From an uncultured Bacilli bacterium (lineage in GTDB: Bacteria; Bacillota_I; Bacilli_A; RF39; UBA660), in the NCBI GenBank assembly GCA_947629365.1, contig CANRDM010000004.1, positions 1 through 35,395 on the forward strand: DNA of 35,395 nucleotides. The letters are read 5' to 3'. Shown piece after piece: positions 25,663 to 32,921 of the stretch. How positions within the stretch are numbered: the first letter of the stretch is position 1; every line of letters starts with the position of its first letter. The notes beneath the pieces are model-generated. The model was not told the DNA's origin. It was given only the letters and a program-made list of their open reading frames with translations, and did not search any database. Both the position numbers and the translations under genes were made by a program.

Positions 25663-26020
25663 ATTAGAAGAAGTTAGTTGTAATTTTGAAATAGTGGAAA
25701 TGCCTAATTTGGAAGGAATTACTTTAAATAAAAATAATGCTAAAATTACTATTTATGATAAAGAGATTATTGAAAAAGTAATTGATGAAAATTTTAATAA
25801 AAAATATCGGACTTTACTATATTTAATTATGAGTTTAAATGATAGTGAAGATACCACCGAAACAGATACTGAATTAGCTTTTTTAAAAATTGATGATTTA
25901 AAAAATCATTTACTTAAATATTATAAATTTATTAGTAAAGATTTATTAGATAAGTATTTAAGTATGTTGATGATTTTAGGGGAAAAAATCCCTTATGTTG
26001 AAAAAAATCGCGGAAGATAA
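25655..26020 (+). CDS. small hypothetical protein coupled to trmD
   Basis: 121 residues, soluble, acidic, no recognised domain. A beta-rich first third (EEVSCNFEIVEMPNLEGITL) precedes a helical rest (IIEKVIDENFNKKYRTLLYL; LLDKYLSMLMILG) and a basic end (VEKNRGR). It overlaps trmD by 8 bases and is last in the rimM-trmD operon, so it may serve translation, but no function can be read. It takes the place where rplS often follows trmD. Confidence 0.75.
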   Translation: MIKLEEVSCNFEIVEMPNLEGITLNKNNAKITIYDKEIIEKVIDENFNKKYRTLLYLIMSLNDSEDTTETDTELAFLKIDDLKNHLLKYYKFISKDLLDKYLSMLMILGEKIPYVEKNRGR

Positions 26021-26030
26021 GTAAAAAAGA

Positions 26031-26059
26031 TTGAATCTCCACCTAAAAATTTATATAAT
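26031..26059 (+). promoter_or_regulatory. promoter of the CAP-domain gene
   Basis: TTGAAT (26031-26036), 17-base spacer, TATAAT (26054-26059). Confidence 0.7.
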
Positions 26060-26095
26060 TATATTGGATATAGATTAAAGGTAGGGGATTTTTAT

Positions 26096-26956
26096 ATGAA
26101 AAAAAATAAGTTGGTTGGCACTATTTTAGGCCTTTGGGTTTTTGTTATTGCTCTTTTAGTATGTAAAGTAATATATGATGATGTTAAAAAGGTTAATAAT
26201 CCTGCCTCAGTTGATAAAAGTATTCCTTTTAATGCGGTGGTAGGTAATATTGATGAAAAAAATGAAAAAGAAGAAGAGGATAAGGTAGATAACAAAACAC
26301 AAAATAAAGAGGCATTAAATAATGAAAAAGTTGATAATGAAGAAAGTAAAATAGATAATGAAATAGCTTTAGCAAATCCAAAAGATGTAAATGATAATAG
26401 TGAGAAAGTATTAGTTAAAGAAATATATGGAACGAAGATTTATGATGAAATAACTTATACTATTAAAAATGGTGAAAAAGTTAAAACGAGTTCGAAGAGA
26501 ATAGTGGATGCTTCTAATTACAATGCTTCATTAAATGATTTAGTTAATGAGGCTTTAATTTTAATTAATAATAATGAATCTATTTATAAAGAGGTTTTAG
26601 ATTATACAAATCTTTATCGTAATGAAGTAAATGTTTCTAAACTTACTATTGACTCAAAGCTAAATATCCTAGCTACAATTAGAGCTTTAGAAATGGCTTA
26701 TAGCAATAATTTTAGTCATACCCGTCTTGATGGAACTAACTGTACTAAGCTTGCAAAAGAGTTAGGCATATCTTTTAAAGTAATGGGTGAAAATATTGCT
26801 TATGGTTATAAAAATAGTTTAAGTGTTTCCAAGGGTTGGAAAAATAGTAAAGGACATTACGCTAATATGATAAATGCAAGTTATAATAAGATAGGAATTG
26901 GTTTATTTAACTTTAATGGTAATATTTATTGGGTTCAAATATTTAGTGGTGATTAA
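26096..26956 (+). CDS. membrane-anchored CAP/SCP-domain protein
   Basis: 286 residues. One N-terminal membrane helix (about 7-26), a long Lys/Glu/Asp/Asn linker (about 50-105), then a CAP domain (about 165-286): VLDYTNLYRNEVNVSKL, ALEMAYSNNFSHTRLDGT with a candidate ligand His, LAKELGISFKVMGENIAYG, and GHYANMINASYNKIGIGL. The layout matches YkwD-type bacterial CAP proteins outside the membrane. Their biochemical role is uncertain. Own promoter, GTAGGGG ribosome site. Confidence 0.88.
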   Translation: MKKNKLVGTILGLWVFVIALLVCKVIYDDVKKVNNPASVDKSIPFNAVVGNIDEKNEKEEEDKVDNKTQNKEALNNEKVDNEESKIDNEIALANPKDVNDNSEKVLVKEIYGTKIYDEITYTIKNGEKVKTSSKRIVDASNYNASLNDLVNEALILINNNESIYKEVLDYTNLYRNEVNVSKLTIDSKLNILATIRALEMAYSNNFSHTRLDGTNCTKLAKELGISFKVMGENIAYGYKNSLSVSKGWKNSKGHYANMINASYNKIGIGLFNFNGNIYWVQIFSGD

Positions 26957-26963
26957 AATTTTC

Positions 26964-26991
26964 TTGACAATAGATTAAATAGTGCTATAAT
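26964..26991 (+). promoter_or_regulatory. promoter of the 275-residue unknown gene
   Basis: TTGACA (26964-26969), 16-base spacer, TGC-TATAAT (26983-26991): consensus -35 with extended consensus -10. Confidence 0.88.
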
Positions 26992-27016
26992 ATTTCCTAA
27001 CTTTAGGGGGAATATT

Positions 27017-27844
27017 ATGAAAATTTACCGAGTTGTTCCAAATGGTTTTGCTACTAGAGGAAGACTTAACAATGAAAGAGCTTGTGCGGAAGAAATATAT
27101 TATCAAATGGGTTATGCCAGTACCCCAAGAAAAAATTTTCACAAATTCAATAATTTAGACTGTGAAGGCAAAATAGGAAAATATTTTTTCTTATTTGTTG
27201 AAGATGCTGTAGCTATTGGTAATAGTTTTCTAGGTAACTTTCACCATTTAAGTAATAGTACTTGTACAATTCTTGAATATGATGTGCCAGAAGATTTAAT
27301 TTTCAAACATATTGGTTGTGGGGATTATAAAAATGATATATTTCCTTTGGATTTAGCTGAAACTTTTATTGAAAAAGAAGATTTAGGAGATAATCCTATA
27401 AACTCTTATGATATTGCGGATATCGAAAAAGAAAAACATTTTTTACAAGCCTTTGAAAGATTTTTAAAATTAATGATTAACTATGATAGATATTTAGATG
27501 ATGATATATATTTTTATCTTAATCATTTTTGGATAGGTGATTTATCCGATGTATTAAATAATATGGATGAATATAAAAGCTCATTACTTAAAACTCCTTT
27601 ATTTAATGCGTTTTTAAATGATTTTCGAAAATTAATTCCTTGCCATTTTATTACTGGTAAAGTTTTATTAGCAAATAACTATTTATTAACGCATACCAAT
27701 GGTGAATATTTAGGCATCAATCTTGATTACTCAAAAGAACAACGTGAATTTAAAAAAGAAATTATTAATAATCTTTATAATAATCCCGAATCAAAAGATA
27801 TAGAAAATGTTAGAAGATTATTAAAAGAAAGAAAATACTTATAA
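27017..27844 (+). CDS. hypothetical protein, unknown family
   Basis: 275 residues, soluble, rich in aromatic and charged residues. It opens KIYRVVPNGFATRGR and contains YFFLFVEDAVAIGNSFLG, TILEYDVPEDLIFKHIGCG and an acidic stretch (KEDLGDNPINSYDIAD). The N-terminal half resembles, in pattern only, ADP-ribosyltransferase-like or DUF-type domains that open with a strand then xxRG, but I see no diagnostic catalytic triad and do not assign it. Strong promoter and TAGGGGG ribosome site indicate real expression. Single gene. Confidence 0.75.
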   Translation: MKIYRVVPNGFATRGRLNNERACAEEIYYQMGYASTPRKNFHKFNNLDCEGKIGKYFFLFVEDAVAIGNSFLGNFHHLSNSTCTILEYDVPEDLIFKHIGCGDYKNDIFPLDLAETFIEKEDLGDNPINSYDIADIEKEKHFLQAFERFLKLMINYDRYLDDDIYFYLNHFWIGDLSDVLNNMDEYKSSLLKTPLFNAFLNDFRKLIPCHFITGKVLLANNYLLTHTNGEYLGINLDYSKEQREFKKEIINNLYNNPESKDIENVRRLLKERKYL

Positions 27845-27863
27845 TAAATTTCTGATTATTGAT

Positions 27864-27920
27864 ATAATATTAAGTAAGCATTTAAAAATTATAATAATAT
27901 TAAGTAAGCATTTAAAAATT
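27864..27920. repeat. two 27-bp direct repeats, period 30
   Basis: The 27-base unit that begins ATAATATTAAG occurs identically at 27864-27890 and 27894-27920, separated by ATA. The second copy ends 2 bases before the rplS -35. Confidence 0.95.
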
Positions 27921-27922
27921 AG

Positions 27923-27951
27923 TTGAAACCCACAGTAAGTTGTGCTATAAT
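27923..27951 (+). promoter_or_regulatory. rplS promoter
   Basis: TTGAAA (27923-27928), 17-base spacer, TGC-TATAAT (27943-27951), an extended consensus -10. Confidence 0.88.
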
Positions 27952-27956
27952 GTTTA

Positions 27957-28038
27957 GTGCCCAAAGGTATGTAATCCGCTTAAAGAATTTATTTTAATGA
28001 TTACAGGTAATTTTATTTATAAGAAAGGAGTGTATCTG
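27957..28038 (+). ncRNA. rplS leader, candidate L19 autoregulatory leader RNA
   Basis: About 80 nt of untranslated leader precede rplS. TGTAATC (27970-27976) pairs with GATTACA (27999-28005), closing a 22-base loop that holds a weak inner stem. Firmicutes rplS genes commonly carry a short L19 leader that binds L19; position fits, but I could not match the consensus. A start at ATG 27997, inside this hairpin, has no ribosome site and is rejected. Confidence 0.45.
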
Positions 28039-28380
28039 ATGGCTAATTTAGTTGATAAAATAAATGAACGTCAAATACGTAAAGACATTCCTGAATTTCG
28101 TGTTGGTGACACAGTTCGTGTCGATGTATGGGTAAAAGAAGGGAAAAAAGAAAGAATCCAAGCTTTTGAAGGATTAGTAATTGCTAAAAAAGGTGGCAGT
28201 GTATCTGAAACTTTTTCGGTTCGTAAAACTTCATCAGGTGTTGGTGTAACAAGAATTTTTCCAGTCAATGCTCCCACTATTGATAAAATAGTTGTTATCA
28301 AAAAAGGAATGGTTAGAAGAAGTAAACTTAACTTTATTAAGAAAATGCGTAAAGGCTATAAGGTTAAAGAAAGAAATTAA
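28039..28380 (+). CDS. rplS: 50S ribosomal protein L19
   Basis: 113 residues from ATG 28039, 8 bases after AAAGGAG, giving the canonical ANLVDKINERQIRKDIPEFR start. Family segments: GDTVRVDVWVKEGKKERIQA, FEGLVIAKKGG, SETFSVRKTSSGVGVTRIFP and KLNFIKKMRKGYKVKE. It sits at the 30S-50S interface. Unusually it is 2.4 kb from trmD, separated by three unrelated genes, and has its own promoter and leader. Confidence 0.97.
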   Translation: MANLVDKINERQIRKDIPEFRVGDTVRVDVWVKEGKKERIQAFEGLVIAKKGGSVSETFSVRKTSSGVGVTRIFPVNAPTIDKIVVIKKGMVRRSKLNFIKKMRKGYKVKERN

Positions 28381-28403
28381 GGTAATTAACCTTAATTTCT
28401 TTT
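28373..28403 (+). terminator. rplS hairpin terminator or attenuator
   Basis: Perfect 10-bp stem GAAATTAAGG / CCTTAATTTC (28373-28382 with 28390-28399), then TTTTG. It overlaps the rplS stop codon and precedes lepB by 20 bases, so it may only reduce read-through. Confidence 0.7.
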
Positions 28404-28422
28404 GTTTGAAAAGGAGACTAGG

Positions 28423-28908
28423 ATGAAAATAATTAAAAGTTTAATACCATATTTAGTGATAATAATTGTGGTAATGATTATTAGAACGTTTATTGTAACT
28501 CCGATAATTGTGCAAGGCGGAAGTATGCAACCAACTTTATCTGGTAATGAGTTAATGATTTTAAAAAAATATGATACTAATTATAAAAGATTTGATATTG
28601 TGGTTGTTAATAAAAGCGTTGAAGGTGATAATTTAATTAAAAGAGTTATTGGTCTACCGGGAGAAACAATTAGATATGATAACGAAAAATTATATATCAA
28701 TGATGAAGCTTTTGAAGATCCATATGCAAGTGGAGTCACTGGTACTTTTCAAAGTATAACTTTAGGTGAAGATGAATACTTTGTGATGGGTGATAACAGA
28801 ACTATATCTCTTGATAGTAGGGTACTTGGTCCAATTAAAAGGGCGGAAATTGAGGGAACAGTTAATTTTATTATCTATCCTTTTAAAGAATTCGGTAACG
28901 TAAACTAA
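28423..28908 (+). CDS. lepB: signal peptidase I
   Basis: 161 residues from ATG 28423, with AAGGAG 8 bases upstream; an in-frame TTG at 28402 lies in the rplS terminator. N-terminal membrane helix (about 7-26), then box B QGGSMQPTL with nucleophile Ser34, box C (RFDIVVV), box D LIKRVIGLPGE with Lys73, and box E GDNRTISLDSR. The catalytic dyad is intact. It cleaves type I signal peptides on the outer face of the membrane. Confidence 0.96.
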   Translation: MKIIKSLIPYLVIIIVVMIIRTFIVTPIIVQGGSMQPTLSGNELMILKKYDTNYKRFDIVVVNKSVEGDNLIKRVIGLPGETIRYDNEKLYINDEAFEDPYASGVTGTFQSITLGEDEYFVMGDNRTISLDSRVLGPIKRAEIEGTVNFIIYPFKEFGNVN

Positions 28909-28931
28909 GTATAAAAATGCTTAGTTTTTAT
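28902..28931 (+). terminator. lepB terminator
   Basis: AAACTAAG / CTTAGTTT (28902-28909 with 28920-28927) and T-rich tail; overlaps the lepB stop. Confidence 0.8.
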
Positions 28932-28961
28932 ATATGATAGCAAGTATGAGGTGTAGTATTA

Positions 28962-29630
28962 ATGGAAATAGCGGATTTAAAAAAAGAATATGATAAAATG
29001 CAAATTAAGTATGGTGCTAAAGAATTAGATTCAATCTATAATGGTGGCTGTGAAGAAAATCCCGATATATGTTTTGTCTTTATGAATCCAACCGGTAGAA
29101 ATATTGCCAGTGATAAATCGTGGAAAGGTAGAAAGTCTCCTTGGATAGGAACAAAAAATATTTGGAAACTATTTTATAAAGTTAATTTATTAAGTGAAGA
29201 TACATTTAAACAAATTCAAGAAAAGAAACCTAAAGATTGGGATTATGAATTTAGTGATAAAGTTTATGGAGAAATAGCTAGTAATAAAATATTTATTACA
29301 AATTTAGGTAAATGTACCCAAATAGATGCTAGACCTTTAACTAATGAAGTATTAAAAAAATATTTGACTTTGTTATTTAAAGAAATAGATATCATAAAAC
29401 CTAAAGTAATTATTACCTTTGGTAATCAAGTAAGCTCTATTATTTTAAATAGAAATATTTCTGTATCGGAAAATAGAAAAAATTATTATGAAATTAATGT
29501 TAATAATAATATCTATAAAGTATATCCGGTTTATTATCCTGTTGGTAATGGGATATTTAATATAGATAAAGCAATTGAAGATATCAATTGGATAATGGAT
29601 AACGAAATAAAAAATAAAGTAACAATGTAA
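28962..29630 (+). CDS. uracil-DNA glycosylase superfamily protein
   Basis: 222 residues, soluble. The fold signatures are in order: DICFVFMNPTGRNIASDKSW (motif 1 region, about 36-55), WIGTKNIWKLFYKVNLLS, IFITNLGKCTQIDARPL (about 110-126), the KPKVIITFGNQVSSIIL strand and helix, and a late VYPVYYPVGNG in place of the usual HPS loop. The protein lacks the four-cysteine cluster of family 4 enzymes and the classical GQDPYH motif, so it belongs to one of the divergent branches; glycosylase activity is not assured. It is followed 15 bases later by an unknown gene on the same transcript. Confidence 0.75.
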   Translation: MEIADLKKEYDKMQIKYGAKELDSIYNGGCEENPDICFVFMNPTGRNIASDKSWKGRKSPWIGTKNIWKLFYKVNLLSEDTFKQIQEKKPKDWDYEFSDKVYGEIASNKIFITNLGKCTQIDARPLTNEVLKKYLTLLFKEIDIIKPKVIITFGNQVSSIILNRNISVSENRKNYYEINVNNNIYKVYPVYYPVGNGIFNIDKAIEDINWIMDNEIKNKVTM

Positions 29631-29645
29631 AGGTATTTTTGAGTT

Positions 29646-30065
29646 ATGAAAAAAAATAGCAATGTTTTTATTTTAAATGATAATAATTTAGAAATAGGTA
29701 AAATTGTCTTAGATAACGCTGATTTAAAAATTTTTGATAAATCTTTTAAATATTGTTTTCGGGTTGTTTTATTTTATAATTGGCAAGATATTCTTAATGT
29801 TAAAATGGGAGAAAAGAAACAAATTGATTTTAATGAATATATTTTATCAGAAAATGATGAACCAGCCTTAATTATACCATCCGAAAGTTATGTAGAAAAA
29901 ATAAATGATAAAGAATTATGTTTTTATTTTAATTTTAAAAAGAAAGCCCAAAATATTTGTTATATGAATGAGAGAAATAGATTTGATATTATGCTAAATT
30001 CTCTTGAAGCTAGGGTATTTATAGATTTTAAAGACGCTAAAGATGGTTTTATTATATATGATTAG
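29646..30065 (+). CDS. hypothetical protein paired with the UDG-like gene
   Basis: 139 residues, beta-rich, soluble, no recognised family. Alternating strands are visible (NVFILNDNNLEIGKIVL; FRVVLFYNWQDIL; ELCFYFNFKKKA; ARVFIDFKDAKDGFIIYD). It starts 15 bases after the UDG-like gene and ends before a good terminator, so the two form an operon that marks the last ordinary-looking unit before the accessory region. Confidence 0.7.
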   Translation: MKKNSNVFILNDNNLEIGKIVLDNADLKIFDKSFKYCFRVVLFYNWQDILNVKMGEKKQIDFNEYILSENDEPALIIPSESYVEKINDKELCFYFNFKKKAQNICYMNERNRFDIMLNSLEARVFIDFKDAKDGFIIYD

Positions 30066-30100
30066 ATTAGGGGCAGAATATAATCTAAAATGTTTTTAAA

Positions 30101-30129
30101 AATATGAGAATCATTTCTCGTATTTTTTT
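30101..30129 (+). terminator. terminator of the UDG-like operon
   Basis: AATATGAGAA pairs with TTCTCGTATT (one T-G pair, 4-base loop), followed by seven T. Confidence 0.85.
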
Positions 30130-30163
30130 GTGTAAGATTTTTATCTTTTAACAGAAAAAAATA

Positions 30164-30192
30164 TTTACAAACATACGTTTTGATAATAAAAT
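30164..30192 (+). promoter_or_regulatory. promoter with third LexA-type box, no intact gene behind it
   Basis: TTTACA (30164-30169), 17-base spacer, TAAAAT (30187-30192). The spacer carries AAACATACGTTT (30169-30180), the same AAAC-N4-GTTT layout as the lexA operator at 15564. The promoter points rightward into a stretch without a convincing gene before the ASCH gene at 30393. Confidence 0.55.
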
Positions 30193-30392
30193 ATTATTGA
30201 ATTGCAAGAAATGGGGGTTAAATTAAAAAAAGAATTTATAAAAGTAAAAAAGAAACAAGTGAGATGCACTATAATATTAATTAAAAATTTAGTATAATAG
30301 TAGATAAGAACATCTATAAAGTTCTAAAATGAATATTTAAAGAAAGGCATTAATTAGCAAAAAATAAATAAAAAAATTAATGAAAAATAGAA
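30193..30392 (+). other. gene-free stretch after the SOS-type promoter
   Basis: About 200 bases with an AATGGGGG ribosome-like site near 30215 but no ATG after it; a short frame (ELQEMGVKLKKEFIKVKKK) crosses 30199-30255 and may be a remnant. A second TATAAT-type -10 lies near 30292. I see no RNA gene. Confidence 0.4.
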
Positions 30393-30800
30393 ATGAATGT
30401 TAAAAAAATGAAAGTATTAACAATTAAACAACCGTGGGCAACGTTAATAGCTAAAGGTTATAAAGAATATGAATTTAGAACTTGGAAAACTAAATATCGG
30501 GGAGATATATTAATTCACGCTGGTAAAGGGATTGATAAAGAAGCTATGAAGCATTTTAAACACTTAAATTTAGAATATCCCGCTGGTAAAATAATTGCTC
30601 GGGCAACTATTACAGATTGTATATATGTTGATAAAAGTTTTGCCGAAAAATTGGTTAAAAAAGATCCACTTGTATATAAAAATTTAATAAATGAAAAAAA
30701 TTGGGAGGGATATGGTTTTAAATTAGAAAATGTTGTGGAAATAAAACCCATTCAAGTAAAGGGTAAATTAAGTCTATGGGACTATGAATATAAAAGTTAG
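30393..30800 (+). CDS. ASCH-domain protein
   Basis: 135 residues with the PUA-like ASCH fold: KVLTIKQPWATLIAKGYKEY (about 6-25), EFRTWKTKYRGDILIHAGK, then AGKIIARATITDCIYV and VKGKLSLWDYE. The IKQPWA and ExRTW elements are characteristic of ASCH proteins that bind RNA or modified nucleosides; one branch (YqfB) is an N4-acetylcytidine amidohydrolase. No ribosome site is seen before either ATG (30393 or 30408), so translation may be weak. Head of the accessory region; the next gene is a second ASCH protein. Confidence 0.8.
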   Translation: MNVKKMKVLTIKQPWATLIAKGYKEYEFRTWKTKYRGDILIHAGKGIDKEAMKHFKHLNLEYPAGKIIARATITDCIYVDKSFAEKLVKKDPLVYKNLINEKNWEGYGFKLENVVEIKPIQVKGKLSLWDYEYKS

Positions 30801-30822
30801 GTTAAAATTTACGGAGGCAAAT

Positions 30823-31170
30823 ATGAAATATAATATGAATTTAAATAATGATGTTTTTAATTTAATAAAGGCTGGAACTAAGACAATAGAAATGAGATTA
30901 AATGATGAAAAAAGACAATTATTAAAAGAAAACGATTTGATTGAATTTACTAATAGAACTACTTTAGAGGTAATCTTGACAAAGGTAGTAAGATTGTATA
31001 AATTTCCAAGTTTTTCTGAATTATATAAACATTTTGATAAGGTATCACTAGGTTATGATAAAAATGATGTTGCAAACCCTGAAGATATGGGAAAATACTA
31101 TTCAAAAGAAGAGCAAGATAAATATGGGGTTATAGGAATAGAAGTAAGAGTAATTGATTCACAAAAATAA
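30823..31170 (+). CDS. second ASCH-domain protein
   Basis: 115 residues from ATG 30823, 9 bases after GGAGG; the earlier in-frame ATG at 30784 lies inside the previous gene and lacks such a site. Family pattern: FNLIKAGTKTIEMRLNDEKR (about 11-30), LKENDLIEFTNRTT, LTKVVRLYKFPSFSELYKHF and KYGVIGIEVRVI at the end. It is of the YqfB/ASCH type common in phage-related islands. Not closely similar to the neighbouring ASCH protein, so not a recent duplicate. Confidence 0.82.
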   Translation: MKYNMNLNNDVFNLIKAGTKTIEMRLNDEKRQLLKENDLIEFTNRTTLEVILTKVVRLYKFPSFSELYKHFDKVSLGYDKNDVANPEDMGKYYSKEEQDKYGVIGIEVRVIDSQK

Positions 31171-31209
31171 ACGTTATAATTGATAAAAATTTAGATTAGA
31201 GATGATAAA

Positions 31210-31595
31210 ATGAATAAAATAGAAGAACAAAATAATTTGTTAATATATAAAAATAAAGATGGTAATGTAGTTGTTGATGCCATTTATAAAGATAAAACTT
31301 TATGGCTTACACAAAAGGGAATGGCTAAAGTTTTTGATTGTTCTACCGATAATATTTCGTTACATTTAAAAAATATTTTTAAAGATAATGAACTTGATGA
31401 AAAATCAGTTGTTGAGTATTCCTCGGTAACTACTTCTGATGGAAAAAACTATAAAACTAAAATTTATAATTTAGATGCTATAATTGCCGTTGGTTATTGA
31501 GTCAATTCTAAAAAAGCAACTGAATTTAGAATATGGGCCTTACTAATTTGAAAAATAGCCCTGATGGGTTAATTTATAAGTATATATTTCAATAG
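31210..31595 (+). pseudogene. RhuM-family gene, N-terminal remnant
   Basis: The first 96 codons match the start of RhuM/virulence-protein family members: NNLLIYKNKDGNVVVDAIYK, DKTLWLTQKGMAKVFDCS, ISLHLKNIF, VVEYSSVTTSDGKNY and YNLDAIIAVGY. A TGA at 31498 replaces the codon usually for Arg in GYRVNS; in the same frame VNSKKATEFRIWA continues the family sequence, then a frameshift near 31540 leads to TNLKN and a stop at 31595. RhuM proteins run to about 330 residues, so at least the last 200 are missing. A C-terminal piece lies 3.3 kb away at 34892. Confidence 0.85.
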
Positions 31596-31661
31596 CCAAA
31601 AACTATTGGACACAAAATAATGACTATGAAAGATTTAATATAAAAATAAGGGAGCAAAATT

Positions 31662-32252
31662 ATGGAAAAAATATTTTTAGAAATTCCTACAATAAATAGA
31701 AAACAGGAAGCACTAGACTATTTAAAAGAAAATATTGAATATAATTCAGATTTAAATGGTATAGGTAATATGGATATGTGCCTTTATGGAGTAACTTATG
31801 AAGAATGGTTGTTAGAACTTAAAAAAAGAGAAGATATAGAATATTTAAAGCAAATAAATCGCTGCCAATCAAAAACGTTTTTTGTAGTAAGAGACAGTGA
31901 TGATAAAATAGTTGGTATGATAAATGTAAGATATAATATTTCAGAAGATAAATTAAAAACTTGGGCATCACATATTGGCTATGGCATAAGACCTACTGAA
32001 AGACGAAAAGGATACGCTAAAATAGCTCTATATTTGGGATTGTTAGAAGAAAGAAAGTTAGGAGAAGAAAAAGTATTATTAAATTGCGCTGTTGATAATG
32101 TTGGCTCAAATAAAACAATCTTGTCTTTAGGGGGAGAATTAGAAAAAACAAAATTTGATGAATATGATAAAACAATGACAAATTATTATTGGATAAATGT
32201 TAATGATTCGATTGAAAAAAATTATGACAATTATAAAAATTATATAAAGTAG
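31662..32252 (+). CDS. GNAT family N-acetyltransferase
   Basis: 196 residues. Core: FFVVRDSDDKIVGMINVRY (about 68-86), HIGYGIRPTERRKGYAKIAL with the acetyl-CoA loop RRKGYA, then EKVLLNCAVDNVGSNKTILSLGG (motif B) and a C-terminal YYWINV strand. The first 60 residues are a helical extension found in several low-GC GNAT proteins. Good AAGGGAG ribosome site. The substrate cannot be inferred. It is intact, between two broken genes. Confidence 0.9.
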   Translation: MEKIFLEIPTINRKQEALDYLKENIEYNSDLNGIGNMDMCLYGVTYEEWLLELKKREDIEYLKQINRCQSKTFFVVRDSDDKIVGMINVRYNISEDKLKTWASHIGYGIRPTERRKGYAKIALYLGLLEERKLGEEKVLLNCAVDNVGSNKTILSLGGELEKTKFDEYDKTMTNYYWINVNDSIEKNYDNYKNYIK

Positions 32253-32289
32253 CCTCTAAAATAAAAAGGTATATGTGTTAAGTAAATGA

Positions 32290-32820
32290 GCTTTAGGGCA
32301 AACTTACTTTGCTATTCAAACGAGAAAACAGAAAATTACAGAACAGTATATGATTCACTATCAGATGATGAGAAAAGATTTTATCAAAGAAAGTTAACTA
32401 GGCAAGGTAATTATACACTTCAAAAAGTTGCTTCATCTGCTGGTGTTAAAAATATGGCAGAATTTCATAATGCAGGTTATAGAGGGTTGTATAATGGCGA
32501 AACAGCTGATGATATTTTTAAAAGAAAGAAATTACGCTATAGAGAAGATATATTAGACAATATGAGCGAAGATGAATTAGTGGCTAATCTGTTTAGAATA
32601 AATCAAAAAAACAAAAATTAATACGTGATAATGTAAAAGGTGAGAATAATGCCAGGAATGTTCATTATAAAGTTGGTAAAAAGGTACGAAAAGCTATTCA
32701 AGATATTGGTGGAATGATGGCGGATATATGCCAACACCTAAGAAAAGTTTAAAAGAACTTGAAAGAGAAAAGAAACAACTCGAAAATGGAAAACCAGAAA
32801 AATTTATGGAAACACTTTAA
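32290..32820 (+). pseudogene. dinD: dinD pseudogene (C-terminal part, at least three frameshifts)
   Basis: Reading across frames recovers the C-terminal part of DNA-damage-inducible protein D in order: QTYFAIQTRKQKITEQ (frame of 32299), then SLSDDEKRFYQRK, VASSAGVKNMAEFHNAGY and ELVANLFRINQ (frame of 32286), then RDNVKGENNARNVHYKVGKK and VRKAIQDIGG (frame of 32621), then PTPKKSLKELEREKKQLENG to TAA 32820. The N-terminal part is absent. The apparent 111-codon gene at 32286 is only the middle frame and its ATG is an artefact. The degree of decay implies an old relic of a mobile or SOS-linked gene. Confidence 0.88.
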
Positions 32821-32870
32821 CAAGACCTTATAAATAAAGGAAATTGTCAAAAAAGTTTTTACATTTTTGA
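32804..32870 (+). repeat. partial copy of the intergenic cassette repeat
   Basis: TTATGGAAACAC (32804-32815), then CTTATAAATAAAG (32827-32839) and TTTTTACATTTTT (32856-32868): the core elements of the 206-bp repeat in the same order and near-same spacing. It overlaps the end of the dinD remnant and precedes the KilA-N gene. Confidence 0.6.
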
Positions 32871-32921
32871 GAAAAAAAGTTTTATTTGAAATATGTTTGA
32901 TTAAAATTAGGAGGTGAATAT

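Noticed and set aside
26092-26295. 67-codon frame opposite the start of the CAP-domain gene
   Set aside because: It mirrors the charged linker of the real gene and has no start signals.
27997-28038. Upstream ATG giving L19 a 14-residue extension
   Set aside because: It lies in the leader hairpin without a ribosome site, while ATG 28039 has AAAGGAG and yields the canonical L19 start.
31498-31500. In-frame TGA in the RhuM-like gene as a recoded sense codon
   Set aside because: Intact genes in the window end in TGA and use TGG for Trp, the family has Arg at this position, and a frameshift follows within 45 bases, so decay explains it better.
31590-31608. CAATAG/CTATTG hairpin after the RhuM remnant as an insertion-sequence end
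   Set aside because: Only 6 bp, no matching second end, no target duplication and no transposase nearby.
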